DNA of 64,000 nt from assembly GCA_019916065.1 (NCBI GenBank), contig CM034242.1:9182879-9246878 (forward strand). Reading direction: 5' to 3'. Positions 22,441 to 33,933 of the stretch are shown here, one piece after another; the first letter of the stretch is position 1; each line of letters begins with the position of its first letter. Source of the stretch: Vitellaria paradoxa. Its lineage: Eukaryota > Streptophyta > Magnoliopsida > Ericales > Sapotaceae. Under the pieces are notes generated by a model that had not been told where the DNA came from, did not search any database, and saw nothing but the letters and a program-made list of their open reading frames with translations. A program made the translations under genes and the position numbers.

Positions 22441-25400
22441 TTACATGTAATAAAGTCTCAAATGTACCCCATTCCACAGTCTTTTTACTGGCTTGTTTTC
22501 CATATATGCCAATCGGTATGCGCCGTTGCTGAGCACTTCTGTAACTCGAAATGGGCACTCCCAATTAGTGCTGAGCTTCCCCTCAATCGGATCTTTTTTT
22601 GCCTCTATTACCTTCCGAAGGACGAAATCTCCTATTCTGAATTCTCGTGACTTTACATGCTTGTTGAATTTTCTCCTCATTTCTTGCTGGTACGATGCCA
22701 ACTGAATTGTAGCTAATTCTCTCTTTTCCTCAAGCAAGTCTAGGTTGATTCCTATGGCCTTACCATTTTCCCCTCGGTTGAACACTTGTGTTCGGATTGT
22801 TGGCATGCCAACCTCCAATGGAATGACTGCTTCTATGCCATATGTGAGAGAAAAATGAGATTCTCTAGTTGACCTCCTCGGGGTTGTCTGGTAGGTCCAC
22901 AACATAGATGGTAGTTCCTCAACCCACCTCTCCTTGGTCAACTCCTAGTTCTTCTTAATGCCATTGAGTATTACTTTGTTGGAGGCCTCCGCCTGCCCAT
23001 TGCCTTGTGGATAAACTAGTACTAAATAGACATTCCTAATGCCATATTTGGAACAATACTTCCTAAATTGAGCACTATCAAATTGTGTCCCATTATCAGA
23101 GATTAAAGTTTTCAGGATGCCGAATCTTGTGATGATATTCTTCCATATAAACCGTATGGTATCTGCATTCTTGATGTGAGCCAAGGGTTCAGCTTCTACC
23201 CACTTAGTAAAATAATTAGTCCCAGTAATTAGCCATTTTCTATTCCTTGGAGCAGTTGGCAATAGTCCCACGATGTCAAGCCCCCATTGGGCAAATAGCC
23301 AAGGGCTGGTGAGTGAGCTGAGTTCCTGAGCAGGCTAATGAGGAATCGAAGCAAATTTCTGACACTTCTTACATTTGCGGACATATATCTGTGCCTCTTC
23401 TCATGCTCAGCCACCAATATCCTTGAGTAATTGTTCTGCAAGCCAAAGATCTGCCCCCAGTATTAACTCCACATACCCCTTTATACAGCTCACAAAGGAG
23501 ATTCTGTACCCTTTTTGGTTGGCCGCAAAGAAGATAAAGGCCGGTGAAAGATCTCTTATACAACTTGCCATCTGGAGATAGCCAGAACGTCGTGGCTTTC
23601 ATCTTCAACTTCTTGGCTTGCACTTTATCCTCATGGAGTGTTTCGTCTTTCAAATAAGCAATAATGGACTCCATCCACGATTCCCCAAGCTCTACGTATG
23701 TAATCTGGTCTGCCTTCGAGACGCTCAGCCTATCCAACTCATCAAAAAATATAGTGTTGTTTGGTTGTGTTCTTGGTGCTGCGGCTAATGTTGCCAGAGC
23801 ATTCGCATGCGAATTGAGATCTCTATCAATAAGCTCTATTCCAATTACATTAAAATCCCGAAACTTTCTCTTTGATAGCTCAAGATACTTAGCCATCCGT
23901 TCGTTCTTTGCTGCGTACTTACCCTTTAACTGGTTGGCCACCAGTTGAGAGTCAATTTTTCTGAACACATTTTGAGTGAATAGACACCGAGCGATTTCTA
24001 ACCCTACCAGAAACGCATCACACTCAGCTTCATTATTTGTTGCCTCAAAGTTCAATTTTATCATATGCTCTATAATCACTCCTTCGGGGGTCGTAAGAAC
24101 CACTCCAACTTCTGCCCCTCTTCTTGACGATGACCCATCAACTTCAATCTGCCAAAGTGGGGTAGTTGCTCTTTCCCCCGTTCTTAGTTCCACTAGCCAT
24201 ATGTTCCCGATGCATTCACTGGTTGGGGAGGCAAATTCAGCCACAAAATCCACCAGAACTTGCGCCTTTTATTGTGGTCTTGGGAACGAATCTTATATCA
24301 AACACTGCTAGATACACTACCCACTTGGCCATCCTTCCCGTGATGTCCGCCTTCTTTAACAGCTGTCCAATTGGCTGATCAGTCATCACCTCGATGGTGT
24401 GGGCATAAAAATAATGAGCCAGTTTTTTAGATGCCATCACTAACAATGTGGTTAGAGATGGATAAGTAGAGTTGTAGGACATCCTCAAGCTGGTGAAATA
24501 AATTGATTTTTTCTTTCCATCTTCTTGCTTGAGCAAAACCGCACTGACAACGTGGTCAGAAATGGATAAGTAGAGCTATAGAACATCCTCAGTCTGGGGA
24601 GTCGTTAAAATCGGAGCTGTAGTTAAGTATTCCTTCAACTTCTTCAGCGTTTGATCTGCTTCCTTATCCCAAATTAGTTTGTTGGAACCTTTAAGTAGCC
24701 TAAAGAATGGTCAGCATTTGTCTAATGCCTGGCTAATAAATCTGTTCAATGCTGTTACTATTCCGGTCAGCCTCTATACTTACTTTTTTGTCCTGGGTGG
24801 AGTCACGCTTTGTATTGCTCGGATATGGTCGGGATCTGCTTCTATTCCTTTCCTGGTGACCAGTTGGCATAAGAACTTTCCCAAACATACCCCGAAGGCA
24901 CACTTCGCAGCATTTAGTTTTAGCCCATAACTGTTCAATACATCAAACACATGTTGTAAGTGTTCGTCGTGAGTTTTCGATTCCTTGCTCCTTACCACCA
25001 TATCATCAATGTATACCTCCAAAGTCTTTCCTAAGTCTTTCTTAAACATCTTCGTGACCAGGTGTTGATACGTGGCTTTAGCATTCTTCAGTCCAAAAGG
25101 CATAACTTTGTAACAGAATATCCCCCTTAGAGTAATAAAAGCGGTCTTCTCTTCATTGGGCCTGAACATGGGGATCTGATGATAACCTCTATAAATATCC
25201 AAGAATGACATCCTTGCGCTACTAGCCATTGAGTCCATGAGTTGGTCAATCTTCGACAGTAGGAACGGGTCCTTTTGGCATGCTTTGTTAAGGTCCGTAT
25301 AATCCACGCAGACCCTCTACTTCCTATTCTTCTTTTTTACCACCACAGTATTTGCCAGTCACTCAGGATATGATAACTTTTCTTATGGTATCGGCTTCCA

Positions 25401-26147
25401 ACAACTGCCCGACCTCTTCAATCACCGCCTCTACATGCTGTAATGTGGATCTCCTGGCCTTCTGAATAACTGGTTTGACTCCAGGATTTACATTCAATCG
25501 GTGACTTATAACCTTAAGGGAAATCCCAAGCATATCCTGGGGCGTCCAAGCGAAAGTCTTAATATTTTTTAAGAGTATTTTTGTCAACTTCAATTTCTTC
25601 TCCATCGATAAGCCTACTCCTATAAAAAAGAACTTGTCATCCTTGGCTGAACTCACCAAAACCTTTTCCAAGCCTTCGACTACTTTTTCTTCTGGATTCC
25701 CTCTGACATCGTCTATCTTCGGGGTGTCCTCGGGAAGTTCTGTTAGCTGGACTTTATTAGGACGGGGCTTGGACCTTAAAGCAGCAGTGAAACATTTTCG
25801 TGATGCATCCTAGTCCCCTTTGATCTTGATCACATCTTCACATATGGGAACTTGAGCACTTGATGGTAAGTTGATAGGACGACTTTCAGCATATGCATCC
25901 ATGATCTTTCTGCTATAGCATTATAGGAAGACGACGTATCCACAACTGTAAATTTTACTTCATACTCCATCGGTCCTGCCCAGACCGGTATAATCACTCT
26001 CCCAAGCAGCCAAACTGGGGTAGAATTAAATCTGACGAGCGGTGATCTAGCCTGCTCTAGATCCTCTTTCATCAAGCCTAATTTTTTGAACAAACTCAAA
26101 AACAAAACCTCGGTGGAACTCCTAGAGTCAATAAGAATCCTTTTCAC
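22441..26147 (-). pseudogene. Ty3/gypsy pol, tandem copy 2 (better preserved)
   Basis: Minus strand. Protease (26147-25830) has DSRSS, so the glycine of the catalytic DSG is lost. RT runs 25671-25363 and 25307-24780, the latter unbroken through MDYTDLNKACQKDPF, GYHQIP, FCYKVMPFGLKNA and YIDDMVV. RNase H is at 24536-24237. A 294-residue ORF (24253-23369) carries the second RNase H (QIEVDGSSSRRG, EATNNEAECDA) running into the integrase zinc region. Integrase core (23271-22945) reads GTNYFTKW, so the first aspartate of the triad is Asn here, while SDNGTQF and GQAEASNK remain. The C-terminal part is at 22941-22441. A stop is shared with copy 1 between core and C-terminus. Confidence 0.82.
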
Positions 26148-26571
26148 ATTGGTCTAAAAAATTTTCAAAGTTATCACCAAGGCATCATTATGGGGTCGTT
26201 GTACTTTGTCACACTCATCCTCAAAAATGAGATTCCCCGAGCAGTTTTCTTTCGGGATCACTTGGTCGGGGTCGCGTGAACTTTCAACACTTCTCCAAAT
26301 CTACCTATATGCTGGTCCTAGCCCCTCAGGCAGGTAATAATGCCCCGTGGGTGACTTATTATGTGGATAACATGGATTACTGTTGGGTGATTAACTTCTA
26401 TCCTAGGCCTTGGCCTTGGGGGTTACTGGTCACTTTCCTCCTCCGCACCTCGTTTCTCTATACGTTCCTGCCTTCGTTCACTTCCTTTATCTTCCCCTAG
26501 AGCTTGAGGTTCCTAGCTTCATTTCCGTGTTCTTGCCTCATCAATATACTTCTTTAGGTGGCCTTCTTTTA

Positions 26572-28103
26572 CTAGATCTCTAGGAGATATTGCAAGGAAC
26601 GGTATGCTCCGGTTCGATGCCATATGTCCCGGTGATAAGAACAATAATACTTATGAGCTTCCTTACCTAGGAAATTAGGTAACTTCTTTGGCCACTTGAA
26701 ATGAGGTTTATCTTTAATGAAAGGAAGAATCTTAAAGCTTGGTTCCTTGAACACCATATTAACTGCTTCGAAGACCGACTTCTTGCCTTTGATAGGTTTT
26801 CTTGTCTCGTCCCATTGCTTTCCTTCCCTTGACCTATAGGGTCTGGCTTCTCTTTGATCGACAACTTTCGTTTCATCTTCCACCTTCGCGTATTTCTCAA
26901 TACGGAACACCAGATCTGACATATTCTGCGCTGGCTTCTTTGTGAGAGAGAACCACAGTTTTTCTCCTTTATGCAGGCCCATCTTAAATGAGATGACTGT
27001 CAGCTACTCAGAACATCCCTCTACTTCATTATACAGCTCCATATACCTCTGGAAATAATCCCTTAGGCTCTCATTGCTTCCTTTCCTCATCGTAAGGAGT
27101 ACGTCAGCGGTTTTTGGTTGCTTTATATTGGCCAAGCGACAAATTCCTCCACCAATTGTCTCCAACTGCTAATGCTCCCTGGTGGTAATTTGTGGAACCA
27201 TTGAAATGCCACATCTCCCATACTCGACTGGAACACGCAGCACATAAGCTCGTTATTCCAACTCTAGAGCGTCATAGCTTACATGTTATGTCTATAATGT
27301 GCCAAGGGATCTGACTTCCCATCATATGTAATAAAACAGGGAGTAACAAACTTTTTAGGTGGCTCCGCTTTCGTTATATCACTGTTGAAAGGGGAGGCAG
27401 AGATCCTGCCCAACGCCTTCCTAGCCATCATACGAGTAGATTGCTCCGAAGCTTGCCATTCCTCCATCGGCGCCTTCTCTTCCCTCTTAGATTTGCCTGC
27501 CCCCTTTGTCTTCATAGCGTCGCCTCATCTCCCGAAGAACCTCCTTCTCCTGCATGCTGCGACCTCAGAACAGGGTACCTTCTCAAAGGGGCATCGTTCT
27601 TCAATTGAGGGTTCATCACCTTTACTCGTTGTAATTACATAGACTCTTGGTATTGAACATGAGTTGAATGTGCACCCAGCGGTTCGATTCTAGGGGTAGT
27701 TATACGAGCAACTGCAGGTTCTCGCTTGGAATTTGGAGTTTTCTCCACGCGACTCCCTACCCCTTTCCAGAATGCATTCCAGGCTGATTTCATATAGCTC
27801 GTCATACTCATCATCTGCATAGGAATCGGGCCCCTCCTCGTCAGAGAAGCCACCATCAGGTCCATTTTCTTTCTTCTTTCTTAGCTCTTGTAAAATTTTC
27901 TCCAACTCGGCCTGCTTTGCTTCTGCTAAATCTTGTAGCTCCTGCCTCATTTTTGTTGCTTCTGGGTCGATCATCCTCCGTTATTTCTTTGTTGCCTGAC
28001 TTGGAGTCACAATCACCAGTTCATTTCCCTTTTGCTTGACCCCCAAGGGATCCATTCCTCTAGGGGGTGACTGTGGCGGTGTCAAATTCCCAGTTGAAGC
28101 CAT
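26572..28103 (-). pseudogene. Tat-like gag, broken
   Basis: Begins at the minus-strand ATG at 28103 (MASTGNLTPPQSPPRG), reaches a stop near 27984, then reopens (27974-27690) with a Glu/Lys-rich coiled-coil-like stretch. Further blocks are 27515-27279 (PPKKFVTPCFITYDGKSDPL, the usual start of the gag core), an unframed stretch with RDYFQRYMELYNEVEG, and 26982-26572 with KKPAQNMSDLVFRIEKYAK and YCSYHRDIWHRT, a degenerate knuckle-like end. Several stops and frameshifts. The last part of gag is also carried on the tandem copies. Confidence 0.72.
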
Positions 28104-28170
28104 TATCACTCATCTTTTCAAAAGATTAAACAAAGTAGTACCTTAGTTATCATGGGGAACCCAAAAATGA

Positions 28171-28188
28171 GCCCTACGGTGAGTGCCA
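28171..28188 (-). other. Candidate primer binding site of the Tat-like element
   Basis: Minus strand TGGCACTCACCGTAGGGC starts four bases after the 5' LTR end and begins with the TGG required to pair with a tRNA CCA end. I cannot assign the tRNA with confidence. Confidence 0.5.
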
Positions 28189-28192
28189 AAAA

Positions 28193-28928
28193 TGTGCAGG
28201 AATAAATCTGACTTTGCCTAAATTCGCCCTCCTTGCCAATTGAAAATCTGAAGTTAGGCCTGCCAAGCACAAGAAAACAAAAGGTTATTGCCGGAGATAG
28301 ATTCCTGGACTAGAAAACCCTTCAACGGTCAAGTCAACAAAGGCTTAGAGATCGAAGACAAGTGAATAGTGTAATAAAATTAGCAATCGAATGTGTACCT
28401 GGATTTTAAGGCCAAGTCTCCTATTTGTACTTAGATACCCTATTTTAAATAAATAAACAAGTTTTTAAATAAATAAATTAGTGACTTGACGGTAATCATT
28501 ATGTATCCCATTTTCGTATATCTTCGTACGCCGTTCCTTCTTGCTGCATTTAATGTTTCCTTTTTCTATTTAATACTCCCATCCCTAATTTAATGCGCGT
28601 GGGCTGAATGGCATTTGAATTAGCTAGTTCTAGTCCCACAGTCGCCCAAATGTCATTTCTGTCTGCTACTTGTCATCACTCGCAGAGGGAAGAACTAACT
28701 AAATTAGTTTTCATGCATTTAAGTTAGTTCATTTATGACCATTTCGCATTTATAGTTAGGCCTTAATTCCTAGACCCCCGTTCCACGTGGGTTCTTCCCT
28801 TGATCTCTTTTTGACTGTCTCTATCTCTCTGAGCATCCGTCTGAAAATTGTTGGGGAGAACACCACGTGTCTCTCATTTGAATTGCTTGGGAATGCTCCA
28901 CGTGTCATGGGCTGTTTTCGTACCAACA
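28193..28928 (-). repeat. 5' LTR of Tat-like element
   Basis: Plus-strand ends TGTGCAGGAATAAATC and CGTACCAACA, followed by the target duplication AAAAG. In the first 100 bases 16 differ from the other LTR. Confidence 0.9.
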
Positions 28929-31546
28929 AAAAGTAATCAAAGGAGGCTAAGTTTTGTTTTGTTTTCTCTCTCTCTCTCTCTCTTGACAAAGTTGAGTGAA
29001 AAATGCAATGATCCGTATCTACACAATGTAATATTGTCTGCCTTGGAAATAGTTACCTAAGACATCTTGATAGCTTCCACTTGAGCACCTTTAACTTCCA
29101 CTGAAACTAGCATCATCACTTTTTTAAAACGCATTGTATTTCATAGATGTTAAACATTACGTATATATCACTTTTTTTCTACTGTACAGGTGATGTGGAA
29201 TGTAAAGTATTATTTTTACTCTTTCGCAGATAGAATCTCTCACCTCATAGTCTCTCACAAAAAATATAACGCTTAGGTTGGAAAGGGAAAAAAATAAATC
29301 TTTTTGCACTTAGTTACTAAAATATTAGTATTTTTGTGTTTAGAAAGAGGGGAAAAAATTAACCTTTAGTAGTGGTTTTTTTAACTTTTGATTAATTTGA
29401 TTTTTTTGTTTTTTCGTAATTTAAAAAAATTTAAAGTATAAAAAAATAAATTTCATTATTTAAAACAAAACATAAAAAATGAGTATTCCAAAGTTGAGCT
29501 TTTCACTGCCCAATCCAAGTGAAGTCTAAGCTCAAGTCTGTCGGAGACAACTGGGGATAGCGGCTACAGTAACTGCAAAGTTGTGCGACTTCCTGCACTG
29601 GAATCTTGTACCAATTACTGTAGTATGAATAGTGACATAAAGAGACGCGCCCCCACTCTCTGCAGTCACAACAGGTGTCTCAGGTCCTGTTGCTTTTTCA
29701 GCTTAAAAATATTGGGATTAAATTTTTTTTCATATTTTTTATTTGTGTGAGACCTTTAAGTCTTTCCAAATTTTTTATTTGTGGTTCTCATTAGATGCAT
29801 ACTAAAAAAATTGACGTGAGGCATTTAAGTCTTTTTTTTCTTTTTTTGTTTTTTTGAGTTTTTGGACTCCAAAATTAATTACTAGATAAACCTTTAACAC
29901 TTCTAAAAAAACTACTAAAAGACAAATTAAAAATATTACTAATTGAGTCATCTTTAGAATAATTTTCTACGTCTACCGCCAACTGAGGATTCATGGAAAT
30001 TTTATTAGAGCAAGTGAACTGTGCTGATTTCGCTTTTCGATTTTCTAGAATCTACTTGGGATAAGTATTTTTTAAGCTTTGTTTGGGAGAAGGGAAAAGA
30101 AGGAGAAGTGAAGGGAATTAAAGTAACGAGGGGGAAAGGATGAGAAGGAAATTTTCAAGCTTACTGGGTAGTATAAAATGCAATCTAGGTTAATCAACCC
30201 CCCCCCCCAAATGAAAAAGTAATCATGCGTTTGGAAAAGTGAGAAAACCAGGCACATGAACTTTTATTAAAAAAATGAAAAAATTGGAAAAATCTAGACT
30301 TTTTACTAATGATGAAACGCTCCCACGCTATAATTTGATAAATAAAATTTCTTCACAATAGTTATAAAATTGATTCCACGGTCTTATTATAAAAAATTAT
30401 TTGTTCAAATCCATGACTCGACCGTTGACTCCAAGTAAAAGAATAACGAATTCTACTATAGTAATTAAAACAAATATTGATCTATTATAAAGATGTGTTT
30501 TGTACTAAGGGTATTGGGAGAATTTTCTTTAATGTTCTTCTCTTAAATGATTAGAACCTAATTAAGAAAACGTTCTCAATCTTATAAATAGATATAAAGT
30601 GTGTATTTGAAGTGATAAAAAGTAAGGAAAAATGAGATAAAGTGAGAAAAATTATTAGTTCGTAATACGTGTAATAAAATAAAAAAATTGATATGATAAA
30701 AGTTTTTTAGAGTTTTTTTTTTTTCTTAGGTACCAAACGGTGCTAAAATTATACTCATACCTACTGAATTGGATCTGAATTCAAATCCAGTTTGAATTTA
30801 AACGTAATTCCCTTAACAATTCTAATTGTGATTAATTTTTCATAACTAAAAACTCTCAATTCCTGCAGTAGTAATAAAGTTAAATAGAAGATTTATCATG
30901 TAAATTTAACACATTCATGTCCCACTAAAATGCATTATGATCCTAATATATTAACCTTAAGTGATAGTTTAATTAGTAAAATATTAATTTATTTTTTAAT
31001 AATTATTAATTTGAGTTTGTGCACAAACTGTTGAATACCTTGAATATAAAAAAAAATCCAAATATATTAAATTTTATTGGTAGCAATTCTTTTTCTGACC
31101 TGACAGCCAGCTTAAGCATACTTATCAACCCATTCTTATATAAATAAATAAATAAATTGAAAATAAAATGTTTGTCCAAAACAACCAGAAGTAAAATATT
31201 CAAGATAATGAATGAGAGAAGGATGATATGCATGACACTTGAGGGCGTGAAGCTCTCGCGTCACTCTGCTTTCGTCACACTTTTTTTTTGCTTTTCTATG
31301 AGGTTATTTGGCCTCCAACCAAATATCAAAATTTATCAAAAATTATAAAAAAATTATATTTTCTTTCAATTAAATTTTGTCATATATCACTTTTACATCA
31401 AATCTTTATACTTTTATTCTACTTTTTACCTAATTTTTTTTCAACTAAACACTCAAAAAAACATTTCATACTCAACATGGATGTTGACAGCCACTATCCC
31501 TCAGGAAGAAATATGCACGCCAAATGCGACCGGAGGGGATCAGTTT

Positions 31547-32070
31547 GTTGGTGAGTTTTGAGTGATAAAAAGTGAGATAAAATGTGATTTGGAAAAATAT
31601 TTTACATTTGGTATACACATCTCAGACCATGTTTTTTTGTAGATGAATAGTAAAATTTCCGTTCTGATGAATTGGTTTCCGTTTGAATGGATTCAAAATT
31701 TTGGACAGTCATGATTTTTTTGCACTATAATCCGTCCAAACGATTTCCATCCAAACGGATTGTAGAAATTATTTGGACGGAAGTTGACCGCGCGAAATAC
31801 GTCAGAACAGTTTCGACAATTCGTTAGAACGGTTTCTAAGACCCCATAAAAAATAGTCAAAGTGGGTGTCATTCGGTAACTTGAGAGTTTATGGTGAGAA
31901 TGGTGAAAAAGTTTGTGCTATTTGATTAACCGAATTCTAATCATTGACTTTTTTTTGAAGAGTATATAACTTTTTTTGAATTTTGAAAAGACAAAAACGT
32001 GTAAAAATGTATAAAGATTTTAATAGGTTTTTAAAAATTTTTACTAAAATTTAGTGCGCCAAACACGCCC
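31547..32070. mobile_element. Unit A-specific insertion, MITE-like
   Basis: Units B and C read straight through GATCARTTTTTATATCAA at this place (near 45708 and 53512). Here 524 bp intervenes, flanked by TTT on both sides. The ends GTTGGTGAGTTTTG and (reverse complement of the right end) GGGCGTGTTTGGC are weakly alike. Class unproven. Confidence 0.5.
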
Positions 32071-33717
32071 TTTACATCAATACCCTGATCATTAGGACCG
32101 TACAAAACTATTTGAGAGTTTTAAGAGAGAGAGAGAGAGAGAGAAATTTAAGTCTAAAAAATTTTCATTCATGTAAATTTTGAGTTACAAAATTACGAAT
32201 CAAAATTTTATTTAAAATAAAAAATATGTAAAATATAGAATTTTCTTCAAGTACTGTTTACATTTCATTGTTTCAAGCAATTTAGTATTAAAATAAACAC
32301 TTTCTAAAAAACTTTGATGTAAAAATTTAAATTTGTAAAATAAATTCCTAATAAAATATTATATATAATATATTGAAATATAAACTAAGCATTTTACTTT
32401 TAATGAAATATAAATTAAGCATTTGACTTTCAAAAGAAAAAAATATATTATTTACATCACACTTAACACTAAAACTAAGAATGATTTTCTAAAGAATTAA
32501 TTTAAAATATTTTCAAAATTTTGAAACTCAATATTGAAAGATATATTTTTAATTCCATTTGTTTTTAATTTTTTTGAACTTGAAAAATAATATTACTAAA
32601 ATTAAATGAAAAAAGTTACAAGTTTAGTCAGAAATTATCTTATTGAATACCTTCAATATAATAAAGGTATGCAATAAAAGAGAGAAATCTAATAGGCGAT
32701 TTTTTCCCCTTCCATTTAACTCATTCAGAATTCATAGGACAATCTAACGTCTATGTAATCATTGTTGTACATATAAATGTACATATATACAGGTATATAT
32801 TTAACATATGAGGCTTTAAATGTACTTGGGGGACTCACCTAACTTACACATATAATAAATGAGGTCTTAAATTTACTTAGGGCCTTAGGTAATCACTTAA
32901 CGTACCTAATGACCCAATCAGCCTTGCTAATATTGAAAAAAAAAAGGTCTAAATTTTTCGCACTGAGAATTTACATAAACAAAATATTTTCAGTGCTAAA
33001 AATTTAAACGAATGGTTCACTATTAAATTCTAAATATTAAAAATCTTTTTATTTTGTCAAATAGGTGAAATCTGATATTGATCAGACTCGATTTTTGAGT
33101 CGACCTAGTCCAGTTTGTCTCTAATTTTAGCTGTTTTTGCGTAGGAAGTATGCAGTATGAGACCAAAAAAAAAAAAAAACTTGTTGTATTGAATGACACA
33201 AATTTTGATATTCTAAAAATTTTTGAAAATTAATTCTAGTCAAAGTTCTTGTCTCCCTACAAAGGAATTTCTTGTGCACAGATGTTTACAATAGAATTTT
33301 TTAAAGTTTGTGAGAAATAAAGAAGAACAAAGATTAATATGAATAGAGTTTTTTCAAGATTCTTTCTTCAGTTTTGTAATATTTACTTTATTGTTAGAAA
33401 TTGCTAATAGTTAACTGAATATATTATTTTCCTGAATATAAATAATTTAACGAATTCTAAAAATCTTAAGTTACAGGTTTGTTTTTCAATTTTTTTTACT
33501 AATATTTACATTGTTACTAGAATTAATTCGAATTCTATGTAATATCGATAAATTCTTTATGTTATTTACTTTTGTGATCATCTATTAGTATTCTTTGGTT
33601 CTACTTGGTACATTAATTTTTTTTAATTTTTTCACAATTTTTGGCAAAAAATTAATAATTGAAAACTATTATGTATTTGATTAAAATTTGTAAAAGTTGC
33701 AAACAATTAGTGGCAAT

Positions 33718-33732
33718 TATTATTATTATTAT

Positions 33733-33769
<37 letters not shown>

Positions 33770-33772
33770 TTA
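33718..33772 (+). repeat. ATT microsatellite
   Basis: Interrupted (ATT)n run about 150 bp upstream of gene A. A shorter (ATT)n run lies at about 53920-53932 upstream of gene C. Confidence 0.8.
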
Positions 33773-33855
33773 CATTTAGTAAAATATGTAACTTTTTATT
33801 AAAAAAATTTGAGAAAGTTGACAATTTGTCAAACAAGCGGTTAAAAGCTCCGGCT

Positions 33856-33863
33856 TATAAATA
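33856..33863 (+). promoter_or_regulatory. TATA box of ankyrin gene A
   Basis: TATAAATA in CCGGCTTATAAATAGAGGG, 71 bp before the ATG. The same context is conserved upstream of gene C (54023-54030), and a TATATATAAA variant lies upstream of gene B (39998-40007). Confidence 0.75.
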
Positions 33864-33933
33864 GAGGGTAATCGCCTACCTCCACTCCATCCAACAGAAT
33901 CATCCTCACTAATCAGAGACTGAAAAAAAACAT

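Larger units (their letters stand above)
19835..26592. repeat. 6.7 kb tandem repeat, copy 2
   Basis: Begins CTGCCGAGCAACC and ends GGAGATATTG, then continues into unique gag sequence (GCAAGGAACGG). It is slightly longer than copy 1, partly through an extra minisatellite unit near 22210-22260. Confidence 0.9.
10974..28928 (-). mobile_element. Tat-lineage-like Ty3/gypsy element with internal tandem duplication
   Basis: An 18 kb element on the minus strand, bounded by target duplications AAAAC (10969-10973) and AAAAG (28929-28933). The uninterrupted site is visible near 43712 (TTTGAAAAGTAATCAGAGG). LTRs are 736 bp each. In element order: 5' LTR, putative PBS, gag, protease, RT, RNase H, a second archaeal-type-like RNase H, integrase, then a long 3' region carrying an ORF on the opposite strand. 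The last three features point to the Tat lineage. The segment from mid-antisense ORF to the end of gag occurs twice in tandem (13138-19833 and 19835-26592), which nearly doubles the element. All ORFs carry stops or frameshifts. The LTRs differ at 16 of their first 100 positions, so the insertion is old. Confidence 0.87.
28934..33855. other. Array upstream DNA, unit A, part 2
   Basis: AT-rich host DNA with no convincing gene, aligned in order with 43713-47155 and in part with 52370-53960. It includes CT and GA microsatellites (28964-28982, 32126-32145), ATT repeats (33718-33772) and a 524 bp insertion specific to this unit (31547-32070). A second unit-specific block lies at about 31300-31455. 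Confidence 0.65.

Noticed and set aside
30201..30208. Poly-C tracts here and at 35502-35514
   Set aside because: Simple homopolymers with no organised surroundings; prone to sequencing error.
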